Shown: positions 34,786 through 47,051, counted from the first letter of the stretch. The stretch: DNA of 64,000 nucleotides from Sclerodactyla briareus (GCA_026419785.1 JAODTK010001144.1:62001-126000); one strand, 5' to 3'. Made by a program: numbers and translations. Notes: generated by a model not told the origin, from the sequence alone.

Positions 34786-34933
34786 TTACCCCCGAAGATG
34801 ATGCTGACCGAGGGTTGCCAAGTTACAACACCGATCTAGGTAGGAATAGAAAGTTCAGAAAATCTGGCCGGAGGGGAGGAGGACTCTGAGCCAATCGCCA
34901 AGCAGCTGCAGAGGGGTCAAAAACAGGTCAAAG
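34786..34933 (+). CDS. RhoGEF exon H: post-PH linker with a one-base shift
   Basis: Acceptor 'ctccaattttttag', donor 'gtgagtt' at 34,934. Joined to exon G in phase 1 it gives ITPEDDADRGLPSYNTDL, then runs into a TGA. One frame over, the exon continues GIESSENLAGGEEDSEPIAK and then QLQRGQKQVK to the donor. Removing one G from 'ctaggtagg' (about 34,834) would make a single open frame ending in phase 1, which is the phase the next exon needs. PLEKHG proteins have acidic and '(E)SEP' text after the PH domain, so the content fits. Confidence 0.75.
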
Positions 34934-37900
34934 GTGAGTTGCAGACAAATAGAAGATGTTTTAATATAATGATCATAGTGCACAGTAGTATCATTGTGGT
35001 TTCTTTTCCTAACCTGTGGCAACATTAACTCACAGTTCTCAAAACTTAATCAGTGTCTGGGAACTTGGTGTGATTATCTGAGCCTGATGTCACAATGTTA
35101 ATTAACAATCACAATATCTTATATTTAGAGCGGGGAAATAACATTTATAACATATTGGCTGACCAATCCCCACTCATTCACCTGAATGAAATTCAGAAAA
35201 AGACTTAGGCGATCACTCGGGCTGTGTGTATATGTCGGAATACATATTTACCATATTCGAGGTAATTTAGTGTTTAAGCTTGTTAGCAAAATGCAGAACC
35301 CCAGAAGCTATGGTGAGGTGCCCTTTGACATAGGTACTGAATAGCAGGTACTTGAACTGATTAGATTTATAGTCTGAGATATGCTAATAAGTAGTCTAAT
35401 TTCATTATTTAGACAAAGTTTTGCCAAATTTCCATGGAAATTGGTGGATTTGGCCCACCTTTATCTCTTGGAGGTCATTTAATGTGCCTAATTTGCATAA
35501 TTCATGCTAGTTTGTTGGATTTCTGTGAGACTTGATGAATTGTCCACTTTTGGTCCTAGGCTATTTAAATTAGGAAGAGGTCACTGAAGGTCAGTGAAAC
35601 TGTGCAAATTTGTCAATTTGGTCAAGTATGGTCAACATTCAGTTCTGAATTAATTAGAAGGTTGGACTCGCTATGTACAGTCAGTGCTGTTCAGACATGT
35701 AAAACACTTAGAGGCAGGTGAACTATAGCCACCTCCATGATGCTTCTAGGATCTACATTATGTGCTGCCAAGGAAATCTCTTTCAGATCAGGATAGTTGG
35801 AACAGACCAAACACCTGAACAGAAACAAGAACGATCGTGAAAATAGCAGTTCGAAGAATAAACACACTTTTATCATCAGGCTCTGGTTATGCATCCATAA
35901 TTTTATACAAGGTGTAAGCTGCTTGATGCAGGAGGGCTTGCTACTATTAATTTTACATTCCAACCCAATGCCCTGGGGTCTCTAATACCGGTGTGGGTGG
36001 CTGTTGTTGTTACACTACATGGGTTATGTATATGGGCAACACATATTGCTGTACTGTGTTTATCATGAAATTCATAACATGCTCCATATTTGAGGTCATT
36101 CTCACCAATTCTCTCATGGATAATTCCCATGTTCTGATGCTGCCATATTTTGAAAAGAGTCGTTTTGCAGTTGAATAATGTGTGGTGTTATGTAGTTAAT
36201 CATTTCTGCTTCATGATGAACTGAATTCTTAGCACTCTACACAGCCAAATGAAACTATCAATGAATCTGGCCTTTTACTTATTTCATCAAAGGACAACTG
36301 CAGGCTTGGATACAACGGAGGTTATATCATGGAGAATGGAAAACTGTATTTATAGGTCCAAACCCCATTTCAATACGATGTTCCTATGTGGTGTTATTGG
36401 CCTTCAAAGTTGGTCTAATATGTAGAGAAAGAAATTGGGGAGGATCCCATTGTGCTATAATGCATGACGTCACACTTGGACAACCCGGGAAGTTATGTTA
36501 TGTATTTCATTTTGTTGAATGAGTCAACATTTAGCAGAAGTTCTGTTGTCTTTCTCTCACCAAAAGTAACCATCAGCACCTACCAACCCACTACAGCAAT
36601 CCTCTCCCATAGACTAAATGCTTTTCGAAGTGGAAATAATGTGTTAATTTTAAAAGAAAACAAAGAATGTCTGCAGGGTTATGCAAGTATGACATCATTC
36701 ATTATTGCAAAATAGTATGCTTTTCGATCATGCACAATACACATGCACAAACTTCAGAGGACTGTAACTCTGTCACCGAAGTCGTATGAACTTTGGGTTT
36801 GAACTGACGCATTCAGTTTTTCTCCAGCTAATAAATTTGCCCCTTTATGATTCATCCTGCAGTTGTCCTTTGAAGATGGTTAATCACTTCGAAGTCGCTG
36901 TTGAATAAACAACACTGCTATTTTTTGACATCACAGCGAGAATCGTCCCAATGTGCCATCGAACTGATTTTGCATGAATGATATCAGTTGAAAAAAAACC
37001 CAATAGACTGTTCTCTGGTCCCCCACACCTTTGTTACATTTATTTAAGAGAAAAAGTCTCGCAACATCTGAGTATATGGACGACACCGTTTTGCGTAAAT
37101 AATTGTCTCACGTCCTATTGAACAATTTTTACAATCGACATATCGTTGTGACGATATACATTATTCAATACCAAACAAACATTGATCGCATTGTTGGAAT
37201 CAGTGAACATAATGACGGCTACGGTCTGGTGACATCATTCATTAATATTGTGAGATGACCCCCCCCCCCCCCCTTTTGAATCAGGAATTGTTTCGTTTGC
37301 CACCAAAAATTGAGAAATGGAATCTATTATCGTTGTTGTTGTTGGTGCTACTTAAGCATCGCAGTGGGGTTTGCAACACAACTGGAAAAAGGGGGCATGG
37401 ATGCTGCTACATAAACCAAAATTGTTAATAATTGAGGCCTAGAGTCCTACCTAAGGCATGGATATTCCATTGCAATGTCTGTCACACCCTGGCAAAAGAC
37501 CACGCAAAAGCTAGCTCATCGATGGAATCACGCGGTTGGGGCAAATACTTGTATTCATTTGTGTATTGGTATAATAACTTGTATCATTCACACCATGTGT
37601 CATGCTCAATCTTAATGCCATTGCTTTAAAATGTAATGTTGGAAGCCGGGTGCTATCCTATCGGGACCTGTTTGTACCTTCACACAGTCCACACATCCAG
37701 TATTCCTATACACTGCAGTTTATCACCCATCCATAAGATTTAGTTCGAGGGCTTGTCGAACAACTCACATTAGAATATTCCCATCGATACAGGTACATTC
37801 GAATACAAAAATGAAAGTTCTCTGTTCTAAGGCCTTTTCTACCAAATTCTCACACATTAAAAGCAGACGGGTACTAGTTTTGACACTATCCACCAATGCA

Positions 37901-38501
37901 ATTGCCACACATACTTCAATAAAATAGTATATTTCTCCAGGATTTATCTTAGCTAACAATTTTTTGTGAGAACACTTTGCTCAAAGAATGTTCAGAGAGC
38001 CCCAAAGATAGACTCTCAAAATGCTTATTCAAACATCGCTTGACCAAGGTTCTAGAATCCTTCTTGGGGTCCCATCTCTATTTACCACATTGCAAGTTTG
38101 ATTGTGACAAATGCAACATCCGTCAACATGTAGTTTTGTTGCTGGGCATATTTCCCCTTTTTATGCCCTTTAGAATGACCCTCGAGGTGTATATAGACCA
38201 AAGCTTCTGCGGCCTGCACTGCTTATAGACCCACAGTGCTCACTCGAACTTTGAACTACTGGCTTAAAAAAAAACGGACTCACTTTGATTCCCGCCTGTA
38301 CACTGCAAATGAAGTGGAGAAAGCAATGTCCACTTGCCTCACAACTTCACACGAAGACCTGTGGCAGGGGTGATTTTACTTGGGAGTCCAGGCCGCCGTT
38401 TAGCACTCATGAGCAAGGGCCGTTTGCTCCCGTGAGCTGTTAAAATTCTAATACCTAATGGCAAAAAAATTACACACTACTTTGTTGTTGTTTCTCCTCA
38501 G
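34934..38501 (+). other. Intron H-I (3.6 kb)
   Basis: Contains an 'aatttgcataattcatgc' and 'aggtcactgaaggtca' dispersed repeat at about 35,440-35,660, the best copy of the 585-bp element (36,287-36,873) and a C homopolymer at about 37,260-37,273. From 37,300 to 38,490 no repeat or exon is recognised. Confidence 0.6.
36287..36873 (+). mobile_element. Inverted-repeat element (585-bp family), best copy
   Basis: The left end TCAAAGGACAACTGCAGG (36,287-36,304) is the exact reverse complement of the right end CCTGCAGTTGTCCTTTGA (36,856-36,873), an 18-bp perfect terminal inverted repeat. Length is 587 bp and there is no open frame that could encode a transposase. I cannot make out a clear target-site duplication: flanks are 'atttca' and 'agatgg'. 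It is a non-autonomous DNA transposon (MITE-like); the superfamily is not known to me. Confidence 0.8.
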
Positions 38502-38589
38502 AAGGAGCTGGTCTCATTTTCACTAAAATTCACCGTGGGACGTATTCACCACACCCTGTGTTTGAGTCTGAAAAAAAAGACTTGGAAAT
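38502..38589 (+). CDS. RhoGEF exon I: probable tail exon
   Basis: Acceptor 'tttgttgttgtttctcctcag' and donor 'gtaaga' at 38,590 are both strong. The exon starts with two bases, which complete the phase-1 codon left by exon H (G+AA = Glu). It then reads GAGLIFTKIHRGTYSPHPVF, ESEKKDLE, ending with two bases AT. The phase match and the open frame of 28 codons are the evidence; I know no domain here. The other open frame (K E L V S F ...) runs through the donor but does not fit the incoming phase. Confidence 0.6.
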
Positions 38590-41438
38590 GTAAGATAATG
38601 AAATGCTGTTGTGTGTTGTCTCCTGTACATTTGCAACTGATTGGTGCAACATACCTGGGAAAGGACAGGATCCTCCTTTCGGATGATTGCAGAATGTTGG
38701 AGCACTCTGGGGTCAGCAATTTTCAAAGATCACAAAATGAAATCCTATTATTGAGGCTGTTAAGCAGTCAACGAACACGGAGGGAGCAGTAACAACAAAA
38801 GTTAACCAGAAGGTTCATAGCTAGGCCTACAGCTCTATTCGAGTAAAAGCAGCTGGGTGTATGTTAAAGCAACACTCATTGCAGTCCTCTCAACCTCAAT
38901 TGCCTCCCACACACTGTTCGTTAATCGATCTCACCATTGTCTCCCATTACACTCTCAGCTGCCGTTGAAAACTTCCTCACGGGTGAGTGGGCTGCTACGT
39001 TTCGCTGCTGCTTCATCCGTCGCCTCGTGAGGCCTCTGCTTCTTTCTCTCATGCTTTTTATTTCTCTTTGGCGCTGCCACTTTGGTGTTCCTAACAGCGT
39101 TGCAAAACGTGCTCTGGTCGCGAAGCTATCTCTCAGCAGTGAAGGGTTGCTACGTTCTGCTGTTGCCCTTTCATCCCACTGCTTTGGCCTACCTTGCTTT
39201 CATGAATTCACTTTGGTGTTGCCACTTTGGTGTTGCTAACAATGCTAGTGCAAACTAGCATAAAAAATATTGTTATTCTAACAAAACCTCTCTTTTTAAC
39301 AACCGTTACTAATAAGATAATTTCTACTAATACCTGTGAGGGCATTCTAACCAATGACTTTTCATGGGAGAATTATTATGCCAAACTATGTATTACATCC
39401 ACCATGGTGGCATGGATTATTGTGCTGTGTTGGCAACTAAAGATTTTAGTGCAGCCTCAGTGTTCTTTCCATTGTAATTGTTGCACTCCTGCAGTATTCA
39501 AATCAATTGCTGCTCGTGTCAGGAACTAGAGCATTCTGACATCACTTGCTAATCAGAGGAACTGTTCATCCAAGAATATTATCTAAAGAAAAAAAAACAT
39601 GAACAGGTTCAAATGTTTCATTTTTGACAATTGAAAATTATGATGCATGCAAACAAGATGGCCTTCTCAACCACAAAATCATCAATTACAGTCCAGTATG
39701 TCTTAGAAACCATGATGATGTAAGTATTACCTGTAAATATATGCGAAAAGACCTTAAAAATGCAGCAGCCCATGCATCTTGCCATTCTTGTCTTTTTAGG
39801 GAAGATATTCCATAAATTAATTCGTGGTGAAACGTATCCATATACGCATTAGTACATGTGCTTATTTCACTTATTCGGCGTTGGTTTGCCTGCACTCATA
39901 CTTATTTTGCCTTTGTGGAACCCATACTATCTTTGGCAAAACTAATAGACATTTCAGACATGGTCCCCCGCTCAGTTCACGTGAATCGGCGATTTTTCAC
40001 TGCGTACTGGGCCCGCATCTGCATCTATGGAACCCGCCTTCGGGTTTGCCCACATTATCATATTGCCAGGTGGCAATCCCATCGACATAGCAGCTGCTAC
40101 TCCTGTAATGATACAGGCCTATGTCTATTGGGTACCTCCTGTAAACAGGTCATTACATGCATGTGACGGGCGGTCATCCAGTGTCTTGGATGGGTTGGGT
40201 GGATAGATGGATGGATGGGTCAGGGGCCGGGCAGTTTACCTACACTTTGTTGTTGCACCTTTGCAATTCCATTCAACTGGCACATGAGCAAGGCTCTTAC
40301 GTTCGCAATATATGTAGCGATGTATGGGTTAAGGAACCAAGGTAAATAGATTCTTGCACGTTGTGTGACCAGCTATCTTCCATTGATGAGTACCAGTGAT
40401 AATATCTCTCTACCCGATGTGGGGACTAGCAGCAAATTATCAGTGTTGGAGGACTGAGTCTGGTCTGCTGTCTGAGAGGTTATATGGTCTCCAAATGGTA
40501 GGCAGGCGGGTGGGGACTGGGGAGTCTACATAGGGATATGGCATTGCTACATTGCAAATACATGGCCATTGATATGAACTTTCTTGATGAGTGTCCAGCT
40601 CTTGAATAGGAATGTGTGGGAACTTATACAGTTATCATGGATGCAACATCTAACTGCAATAACTTCATTGAATCCAATACTAGGCCCTTTCTTTCTGCTA
40701 AATGCCAAGTTTTAATAGGGACCGGACTCAGGAACTTGGTCAAAATCGCTCGACCTTCTGAATCAGACTCGGATGTTTGAGAACTCGTTTCTGGACTCTG
40801 ACTCAGATTGGCTGGACTCGACTCCAACACTGCAAATTATGTTATGGAATGACAGAACATAACACATACGTATATCCAACACGATTCTTGTGAGCATTGA
40901 ATTACAGGATTGAGCCCCGTGAAGAGTACTCCATAGTTTGTTTGAACATTTTGACAACACTACAGTGTATGAGCAGTCTGCCCTATCAGTTTCAGCCTGG
41001 GCATGCGAATCTGTAACTGTGACTGTCCTATTGTTAACATGCTTGTGCTTTGAAATATAAACTTCATTGTATGGAATGTCATCAAAGGGCTGTTATGATG
41101 TTCTATAGATAATCATTAATAGACTTTTGTTCTGTTGGTATGTAAACTGTACATTAGCATTTCTTATTTTCATTGTTGTCATTCAATATACAATATTTTG
41201 TTAACAATTAACATTTATCACTAACATTCACATTTATGCTAACCCATAACTTTATTTGGGAACAACAGTCATAGGAAATGAGAATTGCTGACACTTCCAT
41301 GTAAGGTGTGAGTTAGTTACTGCGATACAAAATCACTTTTCAAAAAAATCATTTTCAGTTCTCTGTTCTTGGTTGCATCCTCATTGGCCTAAAATGTAAA
41401 TACTGAGATCCTTTGTTATGTGTGTTTCAATATTCCAG
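38590..41438 (+). other. Intron I-J
   Basis: No exon could be fixed. A frame at 39,624-39,815 contains a good donor ('gatgatgtaagtatt' at about 39,719) but no convincing acceptor in phase. Around 40,010-40,160 there are GC-richer imperfect inverted phrases, including 'tgtaatga' paired with 'tcattaca'. At 40,170-40,215 lies a short (GGAT)n tract. The rest is not recognised. Confidence 0.5.
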
Positions 41439-41497
41439 GATAATTAAAGAGGCAACATTGTCTGACAAAAAACAGACCGATGAATATACGACCTGTG
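41439..41497 (+). CDS. RhoGEF exon J: probable short tail exon
   Basis: Acceptor 'tgtgtttcaatattccag' ends at 41,438 and donor 'gtaaatc' starts at 41,498. The first base completes exon I's split codon (AT+G = Met). It then gives IIKEATLSDKKQTDEYTTC and one leftover G, phase 1. The charged, open 19-codon frame and the phase fit support it. No homology is claimed. Confidence 0.5.
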
Positions 41498-42239
41498 GTA
41501 AATCAATATTAATACTGTATTGAGATATCATAGTGATTATAAACCCCTAATCTGTATAATTTTTTTTTTTAATTACTCGCCAGTTGCCACCAGACATATT
41601 GCAATCTTTCAATTTTTTGTGTGTGAGATTTTATTGCTGTTCCGTACCAATCAAATTTCAAGAATGTTTTAACGTGTATACTTCATGAAATAAACCCTAA
41701 TTGCATAGTATACTTTGGACTTTGTTGACCCATCAAACACTTCCATGTAAGTGCAGTGTCTAGTCTCTTCTTGGAGATGTAGTCTTATTATTTTTCTTTT
41801 TTTCCTTTTGCAGGTATGAAGCGACCAGATCTTTCCAAAATAGTAGTAATTAGCTACCAACTGAGTTCATCTGAGTTTCTGTTTTCTATCAATGTAGGCA
41901 ATTAGTGTTCTGTTAGTGGTAGTTTAAAGGAAATTCCAGTCAAAAATATTTTAAATCATACCGAACAAACCTTGTTTCATGTTCCTAGCATGTTCGGTTA
42001 TAAATTATTAATTTTTTCAAAGATTAACAAATCATTCCTGCTGATTTTTTGCAATTGGCACCATTTTATGACGTCATATTCTACCAATTTTGAGAGAACA
42101 TGTTAGAATTATGCCTTTTTTCTTACGATTGGTAGAAATGACATCACAAAAGGTGCAGTTTGATAAACATCAAATTATATGAAATTTGCGGAAGACATAT
42201 CTTCCCAACCGAACAAGCTATGAACCTGGAACAAAGTGG

Positions 42240-42960
42240 TATTTAAATGATTTTTCATTGATTCCTTGACGAAGTCAGAGGAATCTATGCATTCATGACA
42301 GTGTGTGTGGTGTGTGTATGTGTTTATGTCACGTCTGGCCTTGTGACATTATAACTTCGACCCACCTGGTGGAATGAAGCTTATACTTGGTATTGTGTTC
42401 CAGGATGAGTCCATGAACCCTATTGTTTTGGGGTCAGGTCAGAAGTTACCAAGAGGTCACCAAGGTCAAAGTCTGGAAACCTTGTGAACACGATAAGTCC
42501 AGAATGGTTGGTCTGATCAGGTTCACTTTGGGTGTAGCTTTCTTTTGGGATTACCGGAACCCTATTGTTTCTGGTATGTATAGGTCGGGGGTGATTTTTG
42601 TGAAAAAAGAAAATTCGTGAAAAGTCACATTTTGGCCCATTTCCGGCTTGTGAACACATACCTCGACCCCACCTGGATGGTGAAAGCTCATACTTGGGCA
42701 AATATGAGTACATGAACCCTACTGTTTTGGGGTCACCCGAGGCCACGTCTGAAATCCTTTGACATAGTGTGTAGCTATCTTATCAAAGAGTATAGAACCC
42801 TATTGTTGTGTTTGGAAAAATGTGAAATTTGTCAGACGATATGTTTCCCTGAGGATCTCTCTCCCATTGTCCTTGTGTCGGTGGCTATGGGTGTCAGAAA
42901 GTTCAGAATCACAACCTTTGGCTTTCTGGTTCTCTTTAACATTGTAACACCAGAAGAGTA
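42240..42960. repeat. Dispersed repeat ('cccattgttttggggtca' family), copy 1
   Basis: Phrases 'aatctatgcattcatgacagtgtgtg', 'cccacctggtggaatgaagctcatacttgg', 'gagtccatgaaccctattgttttggggtca' and 'aaagtctggaaaccttgtgaaca' occur here and, in the same order, at 49,320-50,160. A partial copy is at 43,690-43,990. Units inside the block also repeat ('accctattgtttt' at about 42,417, 42,560, 42,716 and 42,797). No open frame of interest. Confidence 0.65.
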
Positions 42961-42987
42961 ATAATTTGGCTGGAATGTCCCTTTCAG

Positions 42988-43028
42988 AGAAGATGCGCAC
43001 AGATCCAGAGAAAAGCTTCTACCGCTAA
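42988..43028 (+). CDS. RhoGEF exon K: possible alternative last exon
   Basis: Acceptor 'ggaatgtccctttcag' ends at 42,987. The first two bases complete exon J's codon (G+AG = Glu), then KMRTDPEKSFYR and a TAA at 43,026-43,028. If real it would end a short isoform. If the TAA results from an indel it could be internal. The exon directly abuts a repeat, so chance is a real alternative. Confidence 0.3.
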
Positions 43029-43029
43029 A

Positions 43030-45329
43030 TTAGCCCAGATGTGTTTTCACCTGATAGGATCTTAACCCACCTAATTTGGTATCATATTGGATGAAGCAAG
43101 AATTTTGAGGGAATAGGATTAGCTAATCGGGGATAGTCCACACAAGAATTTGTCTTGTAAAGGTCACGCACACTAGTGTAACATGAAGAAATTCATCCTG
43201 GCCACAATTTCAAAAACAATGCTGGCATCGCGACAGAAGATTCCTCATTTGCTAATTTGACGCCTAAACATTCCCCCACTCCTTCACAGAAGATTCATGG
43301 ATAAATCTTCGTGAAGAGTGGGGGGGGGGGATTCATGGAAAATTATTCGCGGTTAGTCTTCCTCTTGGGCAGGGGGCGTGCTGGCTCTGAGGGGCATCTA
43401 CATTCCGCCTATGAATTGCAGGAAACACCGACAAGAATCCCGATCATCACACTGAACATGTAGCTAACAGCTTAGCAGTTATTATACATACCATAAACCC
43501 CCCACGGTCAGCTTCGCCCAAATTTCTTACTATACCAGTGCAGTATTTGCTTTAATTGATTTGTTTACTGTTTTGTCAGTGGTTCATATTTAATCAGAAT
43601 CGGCCTGATTTATTGCACACGTACCAGTTATCGCTAGGGATTATTGAACCATGATATGACATTGAAAAGAAGAAGTCATTCCTAGATAGAAGCCGTCATT
43701 CCTCGATGTGTGTATGTGATGCCTGGCTTGTGACCAATAACATGGATAATGGGTCAGGCTCGTCCTGTATTTGGGATTCCCCAAATGATTATAATCCCAT
43801 AGCTTCGGCTCAGGTCAGAGAGTCTTGAAAACCTTGTTACATGATAAGTCAGCCACCTGGGTGAAGCTCAAATTTAGTATGTAGGACATATGTGCATTAT
43901 TAAGAGTACAAATGATTCCCCCATTATTTTGGGTGGGGAAAGATGTATCTTTGACTACCAAACATCAAGGCAAGTCAGGAATCTACTAAGATCCTTTTGG
44001 TTTCGTTTCTTTTGAAAATTAGATCCTGCTTATGATTTGACAGCAAGAGCCGTCCCTAGCAGCTCTATAGTCATCATGTCCCCTCCCTCTGTTCCGTCCT
44101 TCCTTCCGTCCGTCCTCCGCCGTGGTCCTCCTCACGTTCTTTCCAAACTTTCGAAAACCCTACGTTCGACAATGTTAAACTTGGCGAGTGGGTTCAGCTT
44201 TTCTCTAGCTTTGCGCGTGTGCTGTTTTCAGATGTATTTAAATCTCATTTATTAGTTTCCTACAGAGCACCTCAATCGCTGTGAATTTGTTTACTCCGGT
44301 TGTCATCCTCACATTCTTCAGCCAGGGCAGGAGTTCCCCAAATTTGTTTGATTGAGAAAATGTCCAAGGTCCCAGGTTCACTCAAGCTAAAATTGTGACC
44401 GACGGAGGTCTAATTATGACATTGTTTTTCAAAATGAAACCTCATACATTAGGAACTAAGAAGTGGCAAAAGTGTTGGAGATTATTCCAGGGATCGTCAG
44501 GGGATCACTGAAGATCATGTTTTCAAATAAAACCCTGGAGCCCCTACATATAATGAAAGTGACTGAAATGCTGAAGGCCTCATCACTTTTAAACCTTCTT
44601 GGTCTTTGCAATCAGTTGGTAACTAATTTGGTCTTTCCTGGGCCCACGGCATACAGTATTTGTCCGCAGCCACCAAGACGTTTATACTTGCGCTTGTTTT
44701 TTCATGACAATAAAATAATCTCATTCTCTGAGATCAATTAATTATGAAGAGAGGTTACAAGGAATTGTTAGGTAAGTATGAAAAATCCAAAAAGCAGTAT
44801 GTGGTACTCTGTTTTAAGGCATGCATTGGCAATATTTCCTGGCCTCACTGTGCTCCGGAATCTGAGCTCATAGATAAAATTTATAGAATGAAATCGAACC
44901 AACTCTAGGTGCAGTTGGAAAAATGAGTTTGATCATGACTAAAATAAATACTATTTTGCCCAAATGATACTGGACATTTGCATGCTTGTCCAGTATTTTT
45001 GGAGTGAATAATAATTTATTACATAACTAAGTGAAACTTTGATCCTGTCACAATGGAACGATCTGTTTTCTACACATAAGTCAGTACTATCAAGTCAGTA
45101 CTATCATTTGTGGTATTGAAAAAAGTGGACTACAGGTAACATGCACATGTAGGAACAGTTCTGAATGAAGCAATTAGTATCAGAATTGGATGGATAAGGA
45201 GAAAAATGGGTACTATCTGATGTGACAAAAATTTTGAGCACCAGTAACGTTAAAATCTTTGTACTCTTTCCAACATCCTGAGTGGGTTAGATCAAATTCA
45301 TGGCAGATTCTCCTCCTTTTCTCTTGCAG
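43030..45329 (+). other. Non-coding stretch with simple and dispersed repeats
   Basis: A G homopolymer lies at 43,320-43,330. A partial copy of the 42.2-kb repeat is at 43,690-43,990. A TCCG/TCCT-rich patch lies at 44,080-44,130. I see no exon. Confidence 0.5.
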
Positions 45330-45395
45330 ACTGAAACTCTTGAGGGCCTGAGGAGGGAAGGGCACAGCATCGGTGCGGCCAGTGTTTCCACGAAT
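45330..45395 (+). CDS. Possible RhoGEF tail exon
   Basis: Acceptor 'tcctccttttctcttgcag' is strong. The frame from the first base reads TETLEGLRREGHSIGAASV to a TGA at 45,396. A second frame over the same DNA gives VRPVFPRIDRGSSKYDY up to a TAA near 45,423. Two protein-like frames in one short stretch suggest an exon with an indel, as in the neighbours. No clear donor was chosen, and the phase does not fit exon J directly. Confidence 0.35.
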
Positions 45396-45929
45396 TGATA
45401 GAGGCTCCTCAAAATACGATTACTAATCTAGCATGAATGGGCAAGAGATTACATAGTGTCTCCAAACCATGCTTTTACCTGTTCTGCTCAGTAAATATGT
45501 TGAGGCATAACCTACAGGTGTACAAGGCCGTGGGGCAAACCAAAGTAGCAATGCTTGTGATTCCGACTGGAAAACACGACAATCCAAAAAACAATAGAAC
45601 GATTTGGGCAGAAATTCTGTCCAAATGACAATTTTCAGGTTTTCCTCTGAGAGATTCAGGAAATTCCAACACTTTCTCACCCCTTCCGCCCTCTCCTTCA
45701 AGGTGGAAGTGTTTCTGTCCATGGTTACCAGCCCATCTATTTGCTACTATAACATAAAAGGCACAACTGATATTCAACTTAATCCAACTATCAGTTTGAA
45801 GTGGAAGTCAATCAAAGGAACTGAAAGTATCTTGAGAATTGGTAATATTCCAGCATGAGTTTGTCTTCTGGTTAAACTGTATACATGAGCCAAACAACAT
45901 GTTTAAAGTACAATGGTCATGTAAAAACA

Positions 45930-46430
45930 TCAAAACATAATAATAATAATAATAAATAAAGCATTATATCGCGTCTAACTATACAACTCACAAGAAAGTA
46001 GCAACGATCTAAAGCGCTGAGCAATACAAACTTAGAGTGAAAAACTACAGGTCCTCAGGAAAAGCCCTAGAAAAGAGATGTGACTTGAGCTTTGATTTGA
46101 AGCCAGGGATAGATTCTGAGTTTCTTACAGACAGCGGTAGTCCATTCATTGAGACAACCAATGTTTTGGAACTCATTCCAATTGTTAGAGATGTTAGTAT
46201 GTTTTATTTTCTTACAATGTGACCCACCTTGTTGATTCTAGTCCTGAACAACTGGAGTTTGTAAGTAGGAGTAAACACATCAGGGTGGAGCATATTCCCG
46301 ACAGATAGGTCAAGGACCAGAGGAAAGATTAGGTTATCATGTGATGAACGAAAAGAGGCGGCCACCGAGAGTGGCGAGATGGAGAGGACCTAGTGGGGTG
46401 AAATCTCCATGCATTTGGGCAGAAGAATGG
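45930..46430. repeat. Dispersed repeat with (AAT)n head
   Basis: Begins with (AAT)n at about 45,938-45,958, then 'aaataaagcattatatcgcg', 'caactcacaagaaagtagcaacgatctaaagcgctgagcaa' and 'ctcaggaaaagccctagaaaagagatgtgacttgagctttgatttgaagccaggg'. This ordered text looks like a conserved interspersed repeat because it is not codon-like and ends in a phrase shared with SINEs ('aaagcgct'). Only one copy is in the window, so the repeat call is from general familiarity. Confidence 0.4.
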
Positions 46431-46490
46431 CCGAGTGGCATCAATTGATGCTTGCAAGCCAACATTCCTGGTCAAATTCCAGCAGTCACC
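46428..46490 (+). mobile_element. tRNA-like promoter segment, possible SINE head
   Basis: 'ATGGCCGAGTGG' resembles the A box of Leu or Ser tRNAs and 'GGTCAAATTCC' about 42 bp later resembles a B box. The stretch between does not fold into a full tRNA with a long variable arm. The 82-codon open frame that begins here is probably not coding. Confidence 0.3.
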
Positions 46491-47008
46491 AGAAGTTTAC
46501 CCCTGGGTGACTGCACTTGATTTTGAAGTCTCGTCGGTGGACTGTGAGCAGTCAATTTGTCGTCGGTGCTCATCCCGGCTCAGTACCAAGTTTACATGCT
46601 ATGGTGCATGGAATGTGGGAAAGGTGTTGCCTGAGCTCCGTCGTTATATCAGAATATCGCCCATGCAACGTTCTGGCCTTTAATCATGGAAATTGACCTA
46701 CTCCTGTATCAATTCTGATTTGTGGTAGATGCATTAATGGGATGTAAGGTAACTATTCACCATAATTTGAAGAAGAATCTGCATGAGTAATGGGGCAGAG
46801 AAAACGCACAATTTGGAAAAATGGTCCGGGTCTGGCAAACTGAACCAGACAATTACAAATTGAAATGTAAAAAACACATCTAATTGCCATCCTGCTGACT
46901 GCTGTGTTGACTTTCTTCAATATACTTGAAATGCTTGATATATCGTGGAAAATTCATATTTGATAAAGAATCATCCACATGAAAGTAAAATGAACCCTTC
47001 TCTTTCAG

Positions 47009-47051
47009 CCACTGCGGGCCTTCAGCATGTTTGAGAATCACAATTGAAAAG
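47009..47051 (+). CDS. Possible RhoGEF tail micro-exon
   Basis: Acceptor 'aacccttctctttcag' ends at 47,008 and a weak donor 'gtcata' starts at 47,052. One frame reads PLRAFSMFENHN then TGA; another is open throughout (HCGPSACLRITIEK) and would join the next exon in phase 0. The acceptor is good but the content is too short to be sure. Confidence 0.3.

Noticed and set aside
39624..39815. Exon of the RhoGEF with a strong donor at about 39,719
   Set aside because: No acceptor gives the phase needed between exons I and J, which already join cleanly to each other.
46435..46683. 82-codon frame as a RhoGEF tail exon
   Set aside because: It starts inside a tRNA-like promoter segment that follows a dispersed repeat, and no splice sites frame it.
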